Of a DNA stretch of 64,000 nucleotides, positions 35,110 to 47,275 are shown piece by piece. Each line of letters begins with the position of its first letter. Positions within the stretch are counted from its first letter, which is position 1. The notes beneath the pieces are model-generated. The model was not told the origin of the DNA. It saw only the letters and a program-made list of their open reading frames with translations, and did not search any database. A program made the position numbers and the translations under genes. Location of the stretch: NCBI GenBank assembly GCA_020284085.1, contig JACEVL010000832.1, positions 124,001 to 188,000 of the forward strand, written 5' to 3'. This DNA comes from Aporrectodea caliginosa. Its lineage: Eukaryota; Annelida; Clitellata; Crassiclitellata; Lumbricidae.

Positions 35110-35340
35110 GAGGAAAACAATTTAGGTCTACTTCAATCAAAAGTGCACAGCAGCTGTTGGATCGTCCGTATGTGACAACTCTGGCAGATGAGTTCTTCGA
35201 GGAGATCTATGAAGGGATAGATGAGGAAAACCTGTGGATATAGTTTAACTAGATTTTACTAAGACATTTGACAAAGCATCACATGCAAAACTGGCCAAAG
35301 TGTTGCAAGATAAGGCAATAACGTGGATTCAGTGCTCAAT
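35110..35340 (+). mobile_element. LINE reverse-transcriptase fragment
   Basis: One frame reads LDFTKTFDKASHAKLAKVLQ, matching the RT motif D-F-x-K-A-F-D with V-x-H-x-x-L. Short, with a stop just upstream. Confidence 0.55.
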
Positions 35341-35344
35341 TCAT

Positions 35345-35440
35345 TCGTTGATACACGGAAGTCGGTTGATTAAGGCGCTCACCTTGTTAGCGAAGAGTGC
35401 GGATTCGTCCCTCCCCTACCACGGTTACGTATAGTATGTA
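35345..35440 (+). repeat. Possible tRNA-derived SINE head
   Basis: ggttgattaaggcgctcacc and ggattcgtccc resemble the A and B boxes of tRNA-Ser/Leu-type genes, but acceptor stems do not pair. Confidence 0.35.
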
Positions 35441-35564
35441 CATGTACATGTATATTCACCTTGAGCAAGTCCTTCTCTACAAATTGCTAAGCGCCATCGA
35501 CAAATGAAAATGGCACTCACTAAATCTATGCTACTACATGGGCTGCTGCGTCTTTGCTGCTGCT

Positions 35565-35631
35565 GCTTGCTGCTGCTGCTAGGATAGCTCATGCGAAGAA
35601 ATACTACTACTACTACTACCACTACTACTAT

Positions 35632-35662
<31 letters not shown>

Positions 35663-35852
35663 GACTGCTGCTACTGCTACTGCTACTGCTACTACTACTA
35701 CTGCAAAACTGGCCTGCTGCTAACGTGCTGCTGCTGCTACTACTGCTGCTGCTGCCTTGTTAGCTACTACGACGGTTACTACTACTACTGAGCAAGTCCT
35801 CCCTACAAATTGCTAACCACTACTACTACTACTACTACTGCTACTGCTGCCG

Positions 35853-35922
<70 letters not shown>

Positions 35923-35942
35923 TACTACTACTACCACTACCA

Positions 35943-35994
<52 letters not shown>

Positions 35995-36060
35995 TACCAC
36001 TACCACTACTAGACCACTACTACCACTACATTACTACTACCATTAACTAACTAACCACTA
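35565..36060. repeat. (ACT)n compound microsatellite
   Basis: Mainly ACT with ACC and GCT interruptions, with two stretches of unique sequence near 35700-35815 that include a gagcaagtcct copy. Poly-Thr/Val frames are artefacts. Confidence 0.95.
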
Positions 36061-36082
36061 ACTACTCACTATAATAACTAAT

Positions 36083-36272
<190 letters not shown>

Positions 36273-36635
36273 GCAACAACCGCAACAACAGGAGTAATAA
36301 TTAATGATAATGGCAAGACTAACATTAGCAGTAAACCCGGTGAACTGCACTGTAATCGAGCGTTTAACTTAATAAAGAATTTATAAATCAAACAACACGT
36401 TATCGCGAAAATTAGCATGCTGTTTTCGGATGGTAGAAAATTCATGCGTGCGAAAGTATTAGAGATGCATATAAGTATTAGAGAGAGGTTATTTACATGC
36501 AATTGCGTTATTGATTGTTCTGCATGAAACCGTTGAAACCCCTTTCCCGATTATATTCGCATAATTATTGCCGGGTTTAATGTAGAAGAATTGATTATTC
36601 CAGTTCACTCTGACGTCTTTAAGATACCTGACGTG

Positions 36636-36746
36636 TATAAACACGTGGCGGTCTTTAGGCTTAAAGACTTGCCACATTAACAGTCGATGCCGAGTTGTGG
36701 ACCCGTTGCTGCCAAGAACTCTACAATTGACAACATTTGAACATAC
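36636..36746 (+). promoter_or_regulatory. Gene beta promoter and 5' UTR exon (E1)
   Basis: TATAAAC at 36636-36642, 5' UTR exon, donor GTAAGT at 36747. Aligns with the E1 exons at 44027 and 54776. Contains one short upstream ATG frame (tcgatgccgagt) not present in the other copies. Confidence 0.7.
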
Positions 36747-36780
36747 GTAAGTGTCTGCTGGTTCTTGTACCAGCAAGGGT

Positions 36781-37330
36781 TATCAGTATGGTTATCCTGG
36801 GTTTCACAGTTTCAGATAGCTTAGGATTTGAGTGTCATGTGTACAGGGCGCGTTGTCGGGCGCGCCAATCCCTATATGCAGTGCGCACTCTTGTCGCTCA
36901 TGGCTTGTATGGTCTTTACCTACACGATGTGGTGAAGGCCACAACACTGGCCAGGTTGTTATAATTATACCTCCCCAGCTTGGTGGGGTTTTATTGGGGC
37001 CAGGGAGACCGGGACCGTCTGCAGTCCATCATGAGCCGCCTTATCCGACTCCATTACCTCCCCGAGAGTATACTTCCTCCTTTGAACAGGTGTGTGCTAA
37101 GGCGGATTCCAGACTCTTTACTGCAGACCTGGTGGATGAAGGTCATGTACTGCATGACCAGATCTCGCCGGTCAAAGTCACCGCCTACCACCTGCGCCAA
37201 CGGGTCCAACTGCATATACCCGATAAATGCTTTAGAACACTAATACCAGAATGTTTTGTTTACAGGTTGTGGTTCCGTAAAAACCAATTAAGATCAAAAG
37301 GGATCCTTGAACAAAACGACTGGGACGCAC
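36781..37330 (+). mobile_element. LINE post-RT fragment in beta intron 1
   Basis: Frames read ARQSLYAVRTLVAHGLYGLY with DVVKATTLARLL, then DRLQSIMSRLIRLHYLP and VCAKADSRLF, with frameshifts. Plus strand; same family as 9494-10130. Confidence 0.8.
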
Positions 37331-37553
37331 TGACCTAGGCAGTGTAGCATGAACGATCTGCATAAAATCTATAAATCTACAGTAGACACCTTTATTCGTT
37401 GCTGCCTGCCTAATAATTATGAAACGGGTCATCACAAAATAGGCAAATATAAGCTAATAAAGAATTTTCTGTTCCCACTCAACTGCATCGAGTTGGTTGA
37501 ATGCTAATATCTGTTCCATAACTGTTCAGTGTCTGCAATGTTGCAGTCAGAGC

Positions 37554-37664
37554 ATGAGTTTATCATGGAATCCGTTCGCTGGTCGTCTGCTGGTCATTCT
37601 TCTTGTCGTCACTGTGACAGTTTGTGTGGCATCGAAAAAAGTCGACGACAATGATTCGCTTCAG
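37554..37664 (+). CDS. Gene beta, signal-peptide exon (E2)
   Basis: Starts at the ATG eight bases after the acceptor region (ttgcagtcag); 37 codons, ending in phase 0 at CAG. It encodes a hydrophobic signal peptide (core LLVILLVVTVTVCVA, likely cleaved at or just after it) and the first residues of an acidic propeptide (VDDNDSLQ). Nearly the same as delta (34 of 37 residues). Donor is GC (CAG|GCATGT at 37665): no in-frame GT donor is available. First coding exon of a secreted peptide precursor; joins in frame to 38676-38790 and 40980-41065. Confidence 0.82.
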
Positions 37665-37736
37665 GCATGTATATTATACTCATCGTTCGATATCAGATTT
37701 TAAGTCAGAAATTTGCAGCTTTTTTATCAGCACACG

Positions 37737-38158
37737 ATTAAATTTTTAGTAGTCAACTATTTAACAATTAACGATTAATTAATAGATAACTTGTGATTAA
37801 ATGTAGTCCCATTAAGTAATGACAAATGCAAAATAAACATTATTCATTATTTGTCTTTTACTAGTATCATTAATAGTCATTGCTAGTTAGTAGTTACTAC
37901 TTACTTAGTAGCCTAGTTATTTGTTCATATTAATAGTCTTGATTACGTTTTTCAGTTCAAATGTCTTCCTTCAACCAATTACGTACACAAACCAGCATGC
38001 GAAAACTGCTAGGTTCTATTGAGCAATAGATTTTGTTGACAATATAACAACCGGACAAGCGGTCTTCGATTAATCGTTCAAGATAAATGTAATCGTTAAA
38101 ACTGATTTAAAATTAATTCACGATTAATCGATTAATTAATCGTTAACTTCCGCAGCCC
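37737..38158. mobile_element. AT-rich hAT-like insertion in beta intron 2
   Basis: Delta intron 2 lacks it (ttatcagcagacaactgc at 55915), so the insert is defined by paralog comparison: GCACAC flanks both sides (37731-37736, 38159-38164). Interior of cgattaatcgattaattaat blocks; right end inverted reads AGGGCTGCGGAAGTTAACG. Confidence 0.55.
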
Positions 38159-38675
38159 TGCACACAACTGCCTACATAAGAAAAATTGCAGCTTAAACTC
38201 ACCTTTCTTTAGCTGAGCGTTCAGTCTCTTACTCTCTCAAATTCTGCAACCGCTCTTTAATCAAGGAGGCCCTACTTATTTCGAACTCCTGAAAGTCTTC
38301 GGCCAATTCGATCGTCCCTCTTTTGCAAGTCAATTTCAACACTTTCCCGCTTACCCATATTGTGTGGCTATTTTAGTCCTATACAAAATGCATTGTAGAT
38401 CTATTCAGGATATCTCAAAGATACATTCGAAATCGTAATCGTAAACTCCAAATTTATGAAGCGCTACTCTAAGCGCAGGGCACCAGCTTATTCACGAGCG
38501 CTGCGTCGTATAAGAGGGGCTTTCCAGAGATCGATGTCCAGTGGAGGTTCGAGTCCGATTGCCATGGAGACCACACAGAGAGAGGCAGAGCAGCTTTTTT
38601 TAATTCGGTGGGTTTCGTTGAAAGGCAGATGATCGGATGGAGGCTTTTAGAGTTGTTCTTCATAACTTCTCTTAG

Positions 38676-38790
38676 ACTCACCGGTTTTTGGCGGAACTTC
38701 AAGAAACCACTAGGAAGACGACAGACGGAAGACTTCCCGGGGAGTCGTCACCAGGTGACAACTCAGAAGGATACCTTCGCCAATCACGTC
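38676..38790 (+). CDS. Gene beta, propeptide exon (E3)
   Basis: Acceptor cataacttctcttag ends at 38675; donor GTAAGA at 38791 (an alternative GTCGTA three bases earlier keeps the phase). 38 codons plus one base. Charged propeptide (ends ...GYLRQSR) that joins E4 with an added Arg, giving a dibasic RR cleavage site right at the exon border. More divergent from gamma and delta than those are from each other. Confidence 0.82.
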
Positions 38791-39004
38791 GTAAGATCCC
38801 TGGTAAGTCCCGTCATGTGTCACGTTGATTCAATGTTTATTTCATGCCTTAAACAGTTAAGTGAGGCTCTAAGACAGCTACGTCTCGGATCGCTACTTAC
38901 GCTTTGACATGTTCCGAAAAAGTGTGCTACGTTACGTGACAAAACATACGTAGGTCTAAAAAATAAATTTACTCGTGCGTGCAAACATACATACCTGCTT
39001 GCAT

Positions 39005-39190
39005 ACATTGTATTGTATTGTATTTGTTAATTTATATAGCGTCTCTCACAGCAGTGACCATTCAGTAGCGCTCCCAGTGCGAAAAGCCCTAGAGAAGGAG
39101 AAGGTTTGAGGCGGGAGAGGGCTGTAGGAAGAGACCCAGAAAGAATGGTAGGCTAACACGTAGAGAGGACGGAAGGGCATTCCATATTAC
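39005..39190 (-). mobile_element. LINE 3' fragment in beta intron 3
   Basis: Minus strand: VIWNALPSSLR signature and a 3' end at an (ATTGT)n tail (39005-39025). Confidence 0.65.
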
Positions 39191-39192
39191 AT

Positions 39193-40012
<820 letters not shown>

Positions 40013-40979
40013 AAACAACAATAAAAAGAACTTATTTGCAGAAAACAAAATAACCAAATGTGTACTCACACAGTCAACTCTATGAAGTACACCAAAAACT
40101 CTCTTCTTTTACCGCTGACAACAACAGCCGTTTGTTGCCTGATTTTTCTCTTGCGATATCGATCCCATATATATGGGTGTATTTCACAACATGAGGCAAA
40201 TTAGAGAAATTTCCATCTTCTCATTTGGACGGCTTACAACAAAGAGTAAAATTTTAGTTTGTAATTTTAAGTACATTGTAGGGCATGATATTGTTATAAA
40301 AAATTATTTCTGTTATGTTATTTAGATGATTAGTATGAGAATTTTTTTTATAAAGTCCAATTTTAACCCGAAATTGCATTGGCCTTTCTAATGGTGAGTC
40401 AATTCAACGTTACGTTAGGGTAGCAGTTGAAACGCTGAACTGATGTTTTATAATTTGTAGATCATTAACTTACATATTATATCCATTGCTCTATATGGCT
40501 TTATTAACTTATTAACGAACTATATAATTAAAAAAGAAATAAAACCCTCTGTCTTCAAATATTGGTTACAACACCTTTACGAATGGGTTTCTGCCATCTG
40601 TGAAATAAATAGAAAACTCTCGTTTTTGAATTGACATCTTCGATAGCAGGGAACATGTCTGCATTGATTTTTCCAACAAGAAATCAATATGGATGATTGC
40701 TTCTATTGACAATTTTCGGAGATTATCCGGTAATGTTATAGTATAAATAAGATTTACAACTTTCTTTTTCTCTAATTCTATTTCTGAATTTGACTCCTGT
40801 TGTGAAATATACTCATATAGGTAGGGACCCTGGGCAAGTCCTTCACTCGCAAATGCGCTTCGGCGTGAAACTCCGCGCTGTAGTGTTCCCCCCGTTGTAC
40901 AGCGCTTCCCGTTTATTACGTCCACTGATCGCTAACTAACATTCATTCTCTAATAGCAGAAATATATCTTTTTTTGTAG

Positions 40980-41065
40980 GCGGTTATTGCCAATGGCACA
41001 GGAGAGACAAGACAAAATGTTTGATTTTGTATTATGTGAGTATGTTGCTTGACATTGACCTCTGA
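40980..41065 (+). CDS. Gene beta, mature-peptide exon (E4)
   Basis: Acceptor tctttttttgtag ends at 40979. Two bases finish the Arg codon, then 27 codons and TGA (41063-41065). Two cysteines spaced C-x9-C, with the start x-C-x-W as in alpha and delta, and a hydrophobic C-terminal tail after the second Cys not seen in the other copies. E2+E3+E4 give exactly 312 bases: 103 codons plus stop. Flanking intron and 3' UTR align well with alpha and delta while the coding part does not. Confidence 0.75.
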
Positions 41066-41350
41066 TCGGTCGTCGCCTGCCCTACTTACTGACCGGTTGA
41101 CGTCGACAGTGACGCTGCAGGCTCCTTCTGTCAAGCAGACGCTCGCGCACAAGACCGTCGAGCTCATGTTGCGATGAGTCAGTGCGCTTTGGGAAAAACT
41201 TGATAGAAATTTTGAAAACTAACACTCTAGTCAACGGATCTACTGTATGATCTGATACTCAATTGGTTATATATATACATATATATATATATATACATGT
41301 ATATATACTCATCAATTTGTGAGGTTAGTAAATTGGCGGCGATGGGTATG

Positions 41351-41356
41351 AATAAA
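41351..41356 (+). terminator. Poly(A) signal, gene beta
   Basis: AATAAA in the conserved block gggtatgaataaatgat, followed by T-rich sequence. Confidence 0.6.
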
Positions 41357-41439
41357 TGATCTTCATTGTCTTTGGTCATTTGTCAAGTGCATTGCTCCCC
41401 TTAGTGCTAGACCAAGTGCTCTTATATCCTGGTTTAGGC

Positions 41440-41895
41440 ACCCCGAAAAACTAACCCTGACAAAATAGCCCCGATAAACCAACTCAGATGTTTTATGGTA
41501 CCATTAAGTTAATGTTATTGCGACAACTACTTGCAGCATACAATGTTAGACTACGACGCAAAAACTTATAAGGTATCTTTTGTTAATGTTTTAAACTAGC
41601 TCCAATGAACGTTTGTGTCTGCTTAGTTTGCATTTATCTAAATACCAAGATTATGAAAAAAAATTTGAATGTAGGCCATTAAAGATTCGCCGCAAGTTGC
41701 AATGAGAGTTTGCAGTCGTCGGTTTGGTTGACAGTACTTCGCTTTCAAAGCTTGCGGCTGTCGGATCTCTGCAAGATAACGAGTCATATCTACATGTATC
41801 TTCACACAATCATCATATTTTAGATGCGGTGCTCGGATTTTCAGGGCTATATTGTTTAGGGCTATTTTGTCTGGAGCCATTTAGTCTTGGGCCAC
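41440..41895. mobile_element. Mutator-like element remnant, beta-gamma spacer
   Basis: Bounded by ggcaccccgaaaaactaacc on the left and gggctattttgtctggagcc plus gtcttgggcc on the right; 456 bp. The uninterrupted version of the element at 29071-31335. Confidence 0.55.
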
Positions 41896-42038
41896 AAACG
41901 AAGAGGTGTCTGTTGTCGCTATCCTAGTAGGTGCCAGAAAGAGATGGGAAATTAACCCCATCCTTTAAATTTTTTGGCATATTTGTTGTTTACGGATTAC
42001 TCTATGAGAATCGTAGGGTTATTATGGGTGTCGACATT

Positions 42039-42044
42039 TGATGC

Positions 42045-42080
<36 letters not shown>

Positions 42081-42081
42081 G
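42039..42081. repeat. (GAT)n microsatellite
   Basis: Paralog of the array at 31480. Confidence 0.9.
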
Positions 42082-43022
42082 TTCTCTGCCCGAAGGCAGG
42101 TCCATTGGCTTTTATGCCACCCAGGGATGAGAAGAGTGTGGTGGTTTCCCGTTGCCTTCCTCACAGACAATTGAGAGTGAGCAACTTGTCCAGGGTCGCT
42201 ATGCAGTGGCTTGAGGTAGATTCGAACCTGTATTTTTTCCGGTCTGCAGTGTAAGTGTGTTGTTTTGCTATGTTTCTCCTTTTTTCCACGAGTTCTACTA
42301 GTTAGATGACTTCGTCTGATATCCACTGGTATTCGGTTTTTTGTAAGCTCTTCCGACTATGTTGCTAGCTGCTGTTTATATTCTTTCTTGTATGTTTTAC
42401 CACATGTTTTACTTCTATGCTTTCCTGATCGTTGATCTGTATGTTCCTCCTTATCTCGTCTTCATACGTTTGTCGGATGTCATTATCTGTCCCTTTTCTT
42501 GGTATCTTAATGTTCTCTGTTTCGTAATCGTAATCGCGTATTTATAAAGCACCACTTGGTCGGATTTCTCTCCTTAATCCCATCTTCAAGTTGGCTTGTG
42601 ATCGGAATCGATTTGAGTATCGAATGATTTGCAGTTTGTCACGTTTAAGCTCCATCTTTTGTTTATTATGATATAGTCGATCGGGTAATGTTTCTTTCAT
42701 TCGGGCGATGTCCATGTCCATTTCCTTAGTGGTTTCTTTTGTTCCAAGAAAGTGTTTATTATCTTCAAGTCGCTTGTAGAATAAAACTGGAGGAGCTTCT
42801 ATCCGCTGTTATTCATGTCTCCACATCCGAAATTACCAATAGTGACTCTCCAAGTATCGCTTTCTCTACCAACATTACGTTTTAACGTTAAAATCCCCCG
42901 CAATGACGATTATGTCGTGTCTGTGAATTCCTTGTATTATCTGCTGAAGTTGATCATAAAATGTATTGATTTCTTTTCCTGTAGCTGCTTACGTCGGCGC
43001 ATAGGTTTGGATGACTGTCATC
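42082..43022. other. No gene recognised
   Basis: Spacer; the short frames here have no domain or splice support. Confidence 0.5.
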
Positions 43023-43215
43023 TTCGAACTCTTTGAATTCTTCGAATTCTTCTTCGAATTCTTCGAATTCTGCTTCTTCGAATTCTTCTTCTTCGAATTC
43101 TTCTTCTTCGAATTCTTCACATTCTTCTTCTTCTTCGAATTCTTCTTCTTCGAATTCTTTTCTTCTTCTTCATCTTCGAATTCTTCACATTCTTCGATAT
43201 TCTTCGCATTCTTCA
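43023..43215. repeat. (TTCTTCGAA)n array
   Basis: Dense TTCGAA palindromes in a 9-12-bp rhythm. Paralog of 33105-33490. Confidence 0.9.
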
Positions 43216-44026
43216 GGAATCGCATTGTTTTTCTTCGCATTATTCAGCAATCGCCCTTAGCAATGTGTGGTTGGGCGATATAAATTTGTCTACGGTCGTC
43301 TCTAGCTTAGAGCAGTTTCAGTTCAGCATGTATCGATCATAACCTAGTGTCGACTGGGCGAGTGTCGGTATCTTCGATTCCTTTAGGTAGGAGAAGACAT
43401 ATGCAGCTATAAAGAAGGTGACCAATAAAATCCAGTCACGAGAGATTATTACTATAAATAGGAAATAAGTTAGGCGTGGTCCTGTATCTGTAAAAAAACA
43501 ATATCAACTGTCTGGACCTCGCAGAATCATAGAATGATCACTTATTCTGTAATCTCACCTTTTAAAAAAGACTGAAGCAAAGTATTTTAATCCCAGTAAA
43601 AATTCTTCGAGTTAGCTTCCTTCTCAATATCGGCGGTTTCCAAATAAACGGCCAAACTCAGCCCGGCAGTTTGGAGGTTGTGATCGACAGCGAGGATTTA
43701 TCGTTCCGTAAAATTTACATAAGTCGATATTTCCATATTTCGTGAACAAACCATAAGGTGTTTTTGTCCTGCTGCTTTCACGTCTCATGGATAAAAAATA
43801 TCTGTTTGCATATATAACAATCGCTAAATCTAATTATAATTTTTAAACAAGTACGCTCCCGAGTGAGACGCACTGATTAGGTAGGAGAATGAGCGGAATG
43901 ATAAATAGAAAAATTATACGATTCAGGAGGAGGAAAAACAAGAAGACGAAGATATTGTGGTAGGCAGGAAATATGATTGAAAGGAATGTATCCGTTCACC
44001 CGGATGTCCTTAAACTTTCTGCCGTT

Positions 44027-44154
44027 TATAAATGCGCGACGGTCTTTCGGTTTGAAAGACTTGCACACGTAAGAGAAAGTCATATTAAGAGCCGACACCG
44101 AACTTTGGACCGATTGCTTCCCAGAACTGCACATCTGACTGCGTATGAACGCAG
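44027..44154 (+). promoter_or_regulatory. Gene gamma promoter and 5' UTR exon (E1)
   Basis: TATAAAT at 44027-44033 with the conserved 5' UTR block (agagccgacaccgaactttgg), donor GTAAGT at 44155. About 350 bases upstream lies the conserved block ccaaactcagcccggcagtt, also found near 33885 and 62965. Confidence 0.75.
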
Positions 44155-44838
44155 GTAAGTATCCGGTGCGTATTTGTCTTTAAACCTATCAGGAGTCTGA
44201 AGTATCTGAATGATATCAGCAAATTTTTAAGACAAGAACAACGACAGATCATGCGAAGATATACAGACACTATTTCGTCACAGTCTGGTAGTACAAAAAT
44301 GATGATACATAGAAGATACAGAAATAGCAAATAGGAAAGCACTTTTTAAATAAAAAAACCTGAAAATCAAAAGTAAGGTGAGATATTAGCTTATAAGTGT
44401 GCAGTAAAATTAACAGACTCAATTGTCCCGATGGTTGTGTTTTTCAATGCGCTTGGTGAGTTTTGCGGGCTTTAGGCCTACAACAACTATCTTTGTTTTT
44501 AGGTGTCATTAGGCTCCAATATTGGAATATTTCTATTTGCTATGTACTTAATAAAAGTGCTTCGACTCGCAGTGCTGCAGAAGCAATATTAAATATTACA
44601 AGACTAAGTTTCAATTCATTTAGGAGATTCAGGGTCGTAACAGCTTATGTAATTATCGTAAGGGCAATTTATTCCATAGCCTATTTTAAAAAAATAATTC
44701 AAAGCAGGGTAGCATGATAACTTTTAAGTAGAAAATGGAGGAATTTCTATTTCCATTTAACCGCCTACGGACGGTTTGTCCGTAGGTGGTTGAGTGTTAA
44801 TTATATCTATTGAGTGGCTGTGATGTTTCAGCCTGAGC

Positions 44839-44946
44839 ATGAGTTTATCATGGAATCGGTTCTCAGGTCTTCTGATGATCATTCTTCTTTTCGTCACTCT
44901 GACAGTTTGTGTGGCATCGGAAACAATCGACAGTGATTCGCTTCAG
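44839..44946 (+). CDS. Gene gamma, signal-peptide exon (E2)
   Basis: Acceptor tgatgtttcag ends at 44831, ATG at 44839, 36 codons, normal donor CAG|GTATGT at 44947. Signal peptide core LLMIILLFVTLTVCVA followed by a short acidic start of the propeptide. One codon shorter than beta and delta. The normal GT donor here shows what the GC donors of beta and delta derive from. Confidence 0.85.
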
Positions 44947-46083
44947 GTATGTATGTAGGCCTACTCATCGTTCGATAGAGAACTTTAACTTGAGAAATTT
45001 ACAGCGTTAATTTTTATCATCACACAATATTGAATACCTAAGATAAATATTACGGCTAAAACTCATACCTTCCTCTAGCTGGTTCTCCAGTCTCATCCGT
45101 TTTGAAAATCTCCAACCGACCCTTAATCTACCAGTCCCTAGCTATTTTGAACTTCCGAACGACTGAAAAACGACCTCCAATTTGCTCATCCCCTATATTG
45201 CCAGTCAGTCTCAACGCTTTCCCATTTACCCACAGGACTATAAGTCGAACTTTTCAAGTTATCCTTTTCTCGTTCTGTCTCTGCAACCCACTCAGCATCA
45301 AAGATTTCAGTTGTTGCACCATGCTGAACCATTTCCCTCATCCCCCGCCGAATTCTGAGCAGGCTTTGAAACTGACCAATCTTTGTGGTCTCCATAACAC
45401 GGATTTTAGTTGGAGCTTGGAGATTTTGGAGTATTACACAGTAAACAGCCTATCGAGTCGAAGTGAGTCCGCATTTCGCACTCGTAATGCCTTCGAGAAA
45501 TCGATTAAGCCCAAGTCAAAGAATGGGTTAAGGACCCAAGAGGCAGGTTACTGGTTGTAAGGTCGCTGAACATGTTAATTTCTTAGCGTCGACCTGTTTT
45601 GTTACATGTAGAGTTTACAGCGCGGAACAATTTACAGCGAATTGAAATTTAAATTATACTTATCTTGCATAGGTGAGAGAAGGCCTATAAGCCTATCATA
45701 GCCTATTGCACATAACAGATACACTTAGTGACCAATTAATGAAATATAGCCTATAGTACCTCATTCCATAGAAAAAATTTAAAGAAAAGAATTGCTCAAG
45801 CTAGCGTTTCCCAAAGTTTGTTCTGCGGAACTCTATAAGCTTAGTTCCGTTAGCGGAAGACAAGGGTTCCTTGAGAAAATTGGATAAAAAATTTTTTTAT
45901 TGTGCTGTTACATCATGAATCAAACTTCAAGTTGATGTGAAATGTTCCGTGGGAAAATATCATTTAAAATATTTTATTCATTGTGCATTTATTCTGGATT
46001 CACAGTGCATACATTATTTTACATATACACTTTGTATTTCTGGAAGGTGTATTCTTAGAGCTGTTCTTGATTTCTTCTCTTAG

Positions 46084-46192
46084 ACTGACAATTTGTTGGC
46101 GCAACTTAAAAAAGCCACCAGGCTGACGAAAGACGGCAGACTTCTCGGAGAGTCGTCAACCGTTGACAACGCCAATGGAAACATTCGCAAAC
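46084..46192 (+). CDS. Gene gamma, propeptide exon (E3)
   Basis: Acceptor gatttcttctcttag ends at 46083; donor GTAAGT at 46193. 36 codons plus one base: basic/polar propeptide (LLAQLKKATRLTKDGRLLGE) ending ...GNIRK, completed to a KR site by the E4 Arg. About three quarters identical to delta E3. Confidence 0.85.
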
Positions 46193-46245
46193 GTAAGTCC
46201 TGTGAATTACTTCACGCCCTGTGTCATGTTGATTTAGAATTAGAC

Positions 46246-46290
46246 AACTCTTAATTAGAATTAGAATTAGAATTAGAATTAGAATTAGCA
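46246..46290. repeat. (AGAATT)n repeat in gamma intron 3
   Basis: Five to six attaga units followed by attaattag-type palindromic sequence to about 46375. Confidence 0.8.
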
Positions 46291-46585
46291 ACATTTCGGT
46301 TAATAATTAATTAGAATTAGAATTGGCTGTCAAGCTAATTAATTATCTAATTAATTAGTTTCTAATTAATTAGTTACTGACATAAATACATGCATACATG
46401 CATCCATATGCCTACATACATATAGCCTACATTATAAGGCTACATACATTCGCACATAAATACATGCATACATGCATGCATTGCAATCATTTTCCATTCT
46501 TGCACTTTGGTATTTACGAATGCATCACGTTGTTCAGGATTGTCTGATGTTTGCATAGACCTATGTGTATCATCTTTTCTTGTAG

Positions 46586-46653
46586 GTGATTGTTGGGGCG
46601 CCGGATATTGGTGTTGCGTGTGGCGCGTCTGTCATGGTCAGCTCGTCGCTTGA
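46586..46653 (+). CDS. Gene gamma, mature-peptide exon (E4)
   Basis: Acceptor catcttttcttgtag ends at 46585. Arg completion, then 21 codons and TGA (46651-46653). Four cysteines in a C-x6-CC-x4-C pattern, the only copy here with two possible disulfides; three Trp. It follows a KR cleavage site. Total precursor 285 bases, 94 codons plus stop. Intron 3 is only 393 bases and lacks the LINE/(TAG)n insertion found in the other units. Confidence 0.78.
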
Positions 46654-47117
46654 CAGACGGTCTCCACTGTTCAGGTGTCAAGGACCAACAGCAGTGCCTG
46701 GGGAGTTTCTTTGACTTAATAGATCAGTGAACAACATCTGAAAAGAGTTGTCTTTGTTGGGTCACATTTAGGTTCGCAACCCACTTGAGGTTGCTGATGA
46801 GTGGGTACTGGGTAGAGTTTAATTTCATGTTTTGCATTTATTTTTCTGAAATAGTGAATTCGTCATATTCCAAAGATTTTCCAATCTCACACTGACGTCA
46901 CTTTACACAAAACTGTATGACGTACAATTTCACCACATAAGTTGCGTAAGAATTAAATTAGGAACGGAATTTATATGTGTGAACTTATTGTTTCATTCAG
47001 AAGTAGGTCTATTCTTGTACAATTAGCCTATGGTACATATGATCCCCCAGGATGAAAACAATTATGGCATGTGTTGTTCTGAAATAGTTAGACTTTGCCG
47101 ATGGTTTCATCGGAAGA

Positions 47118-47275
<158 letters not shown>

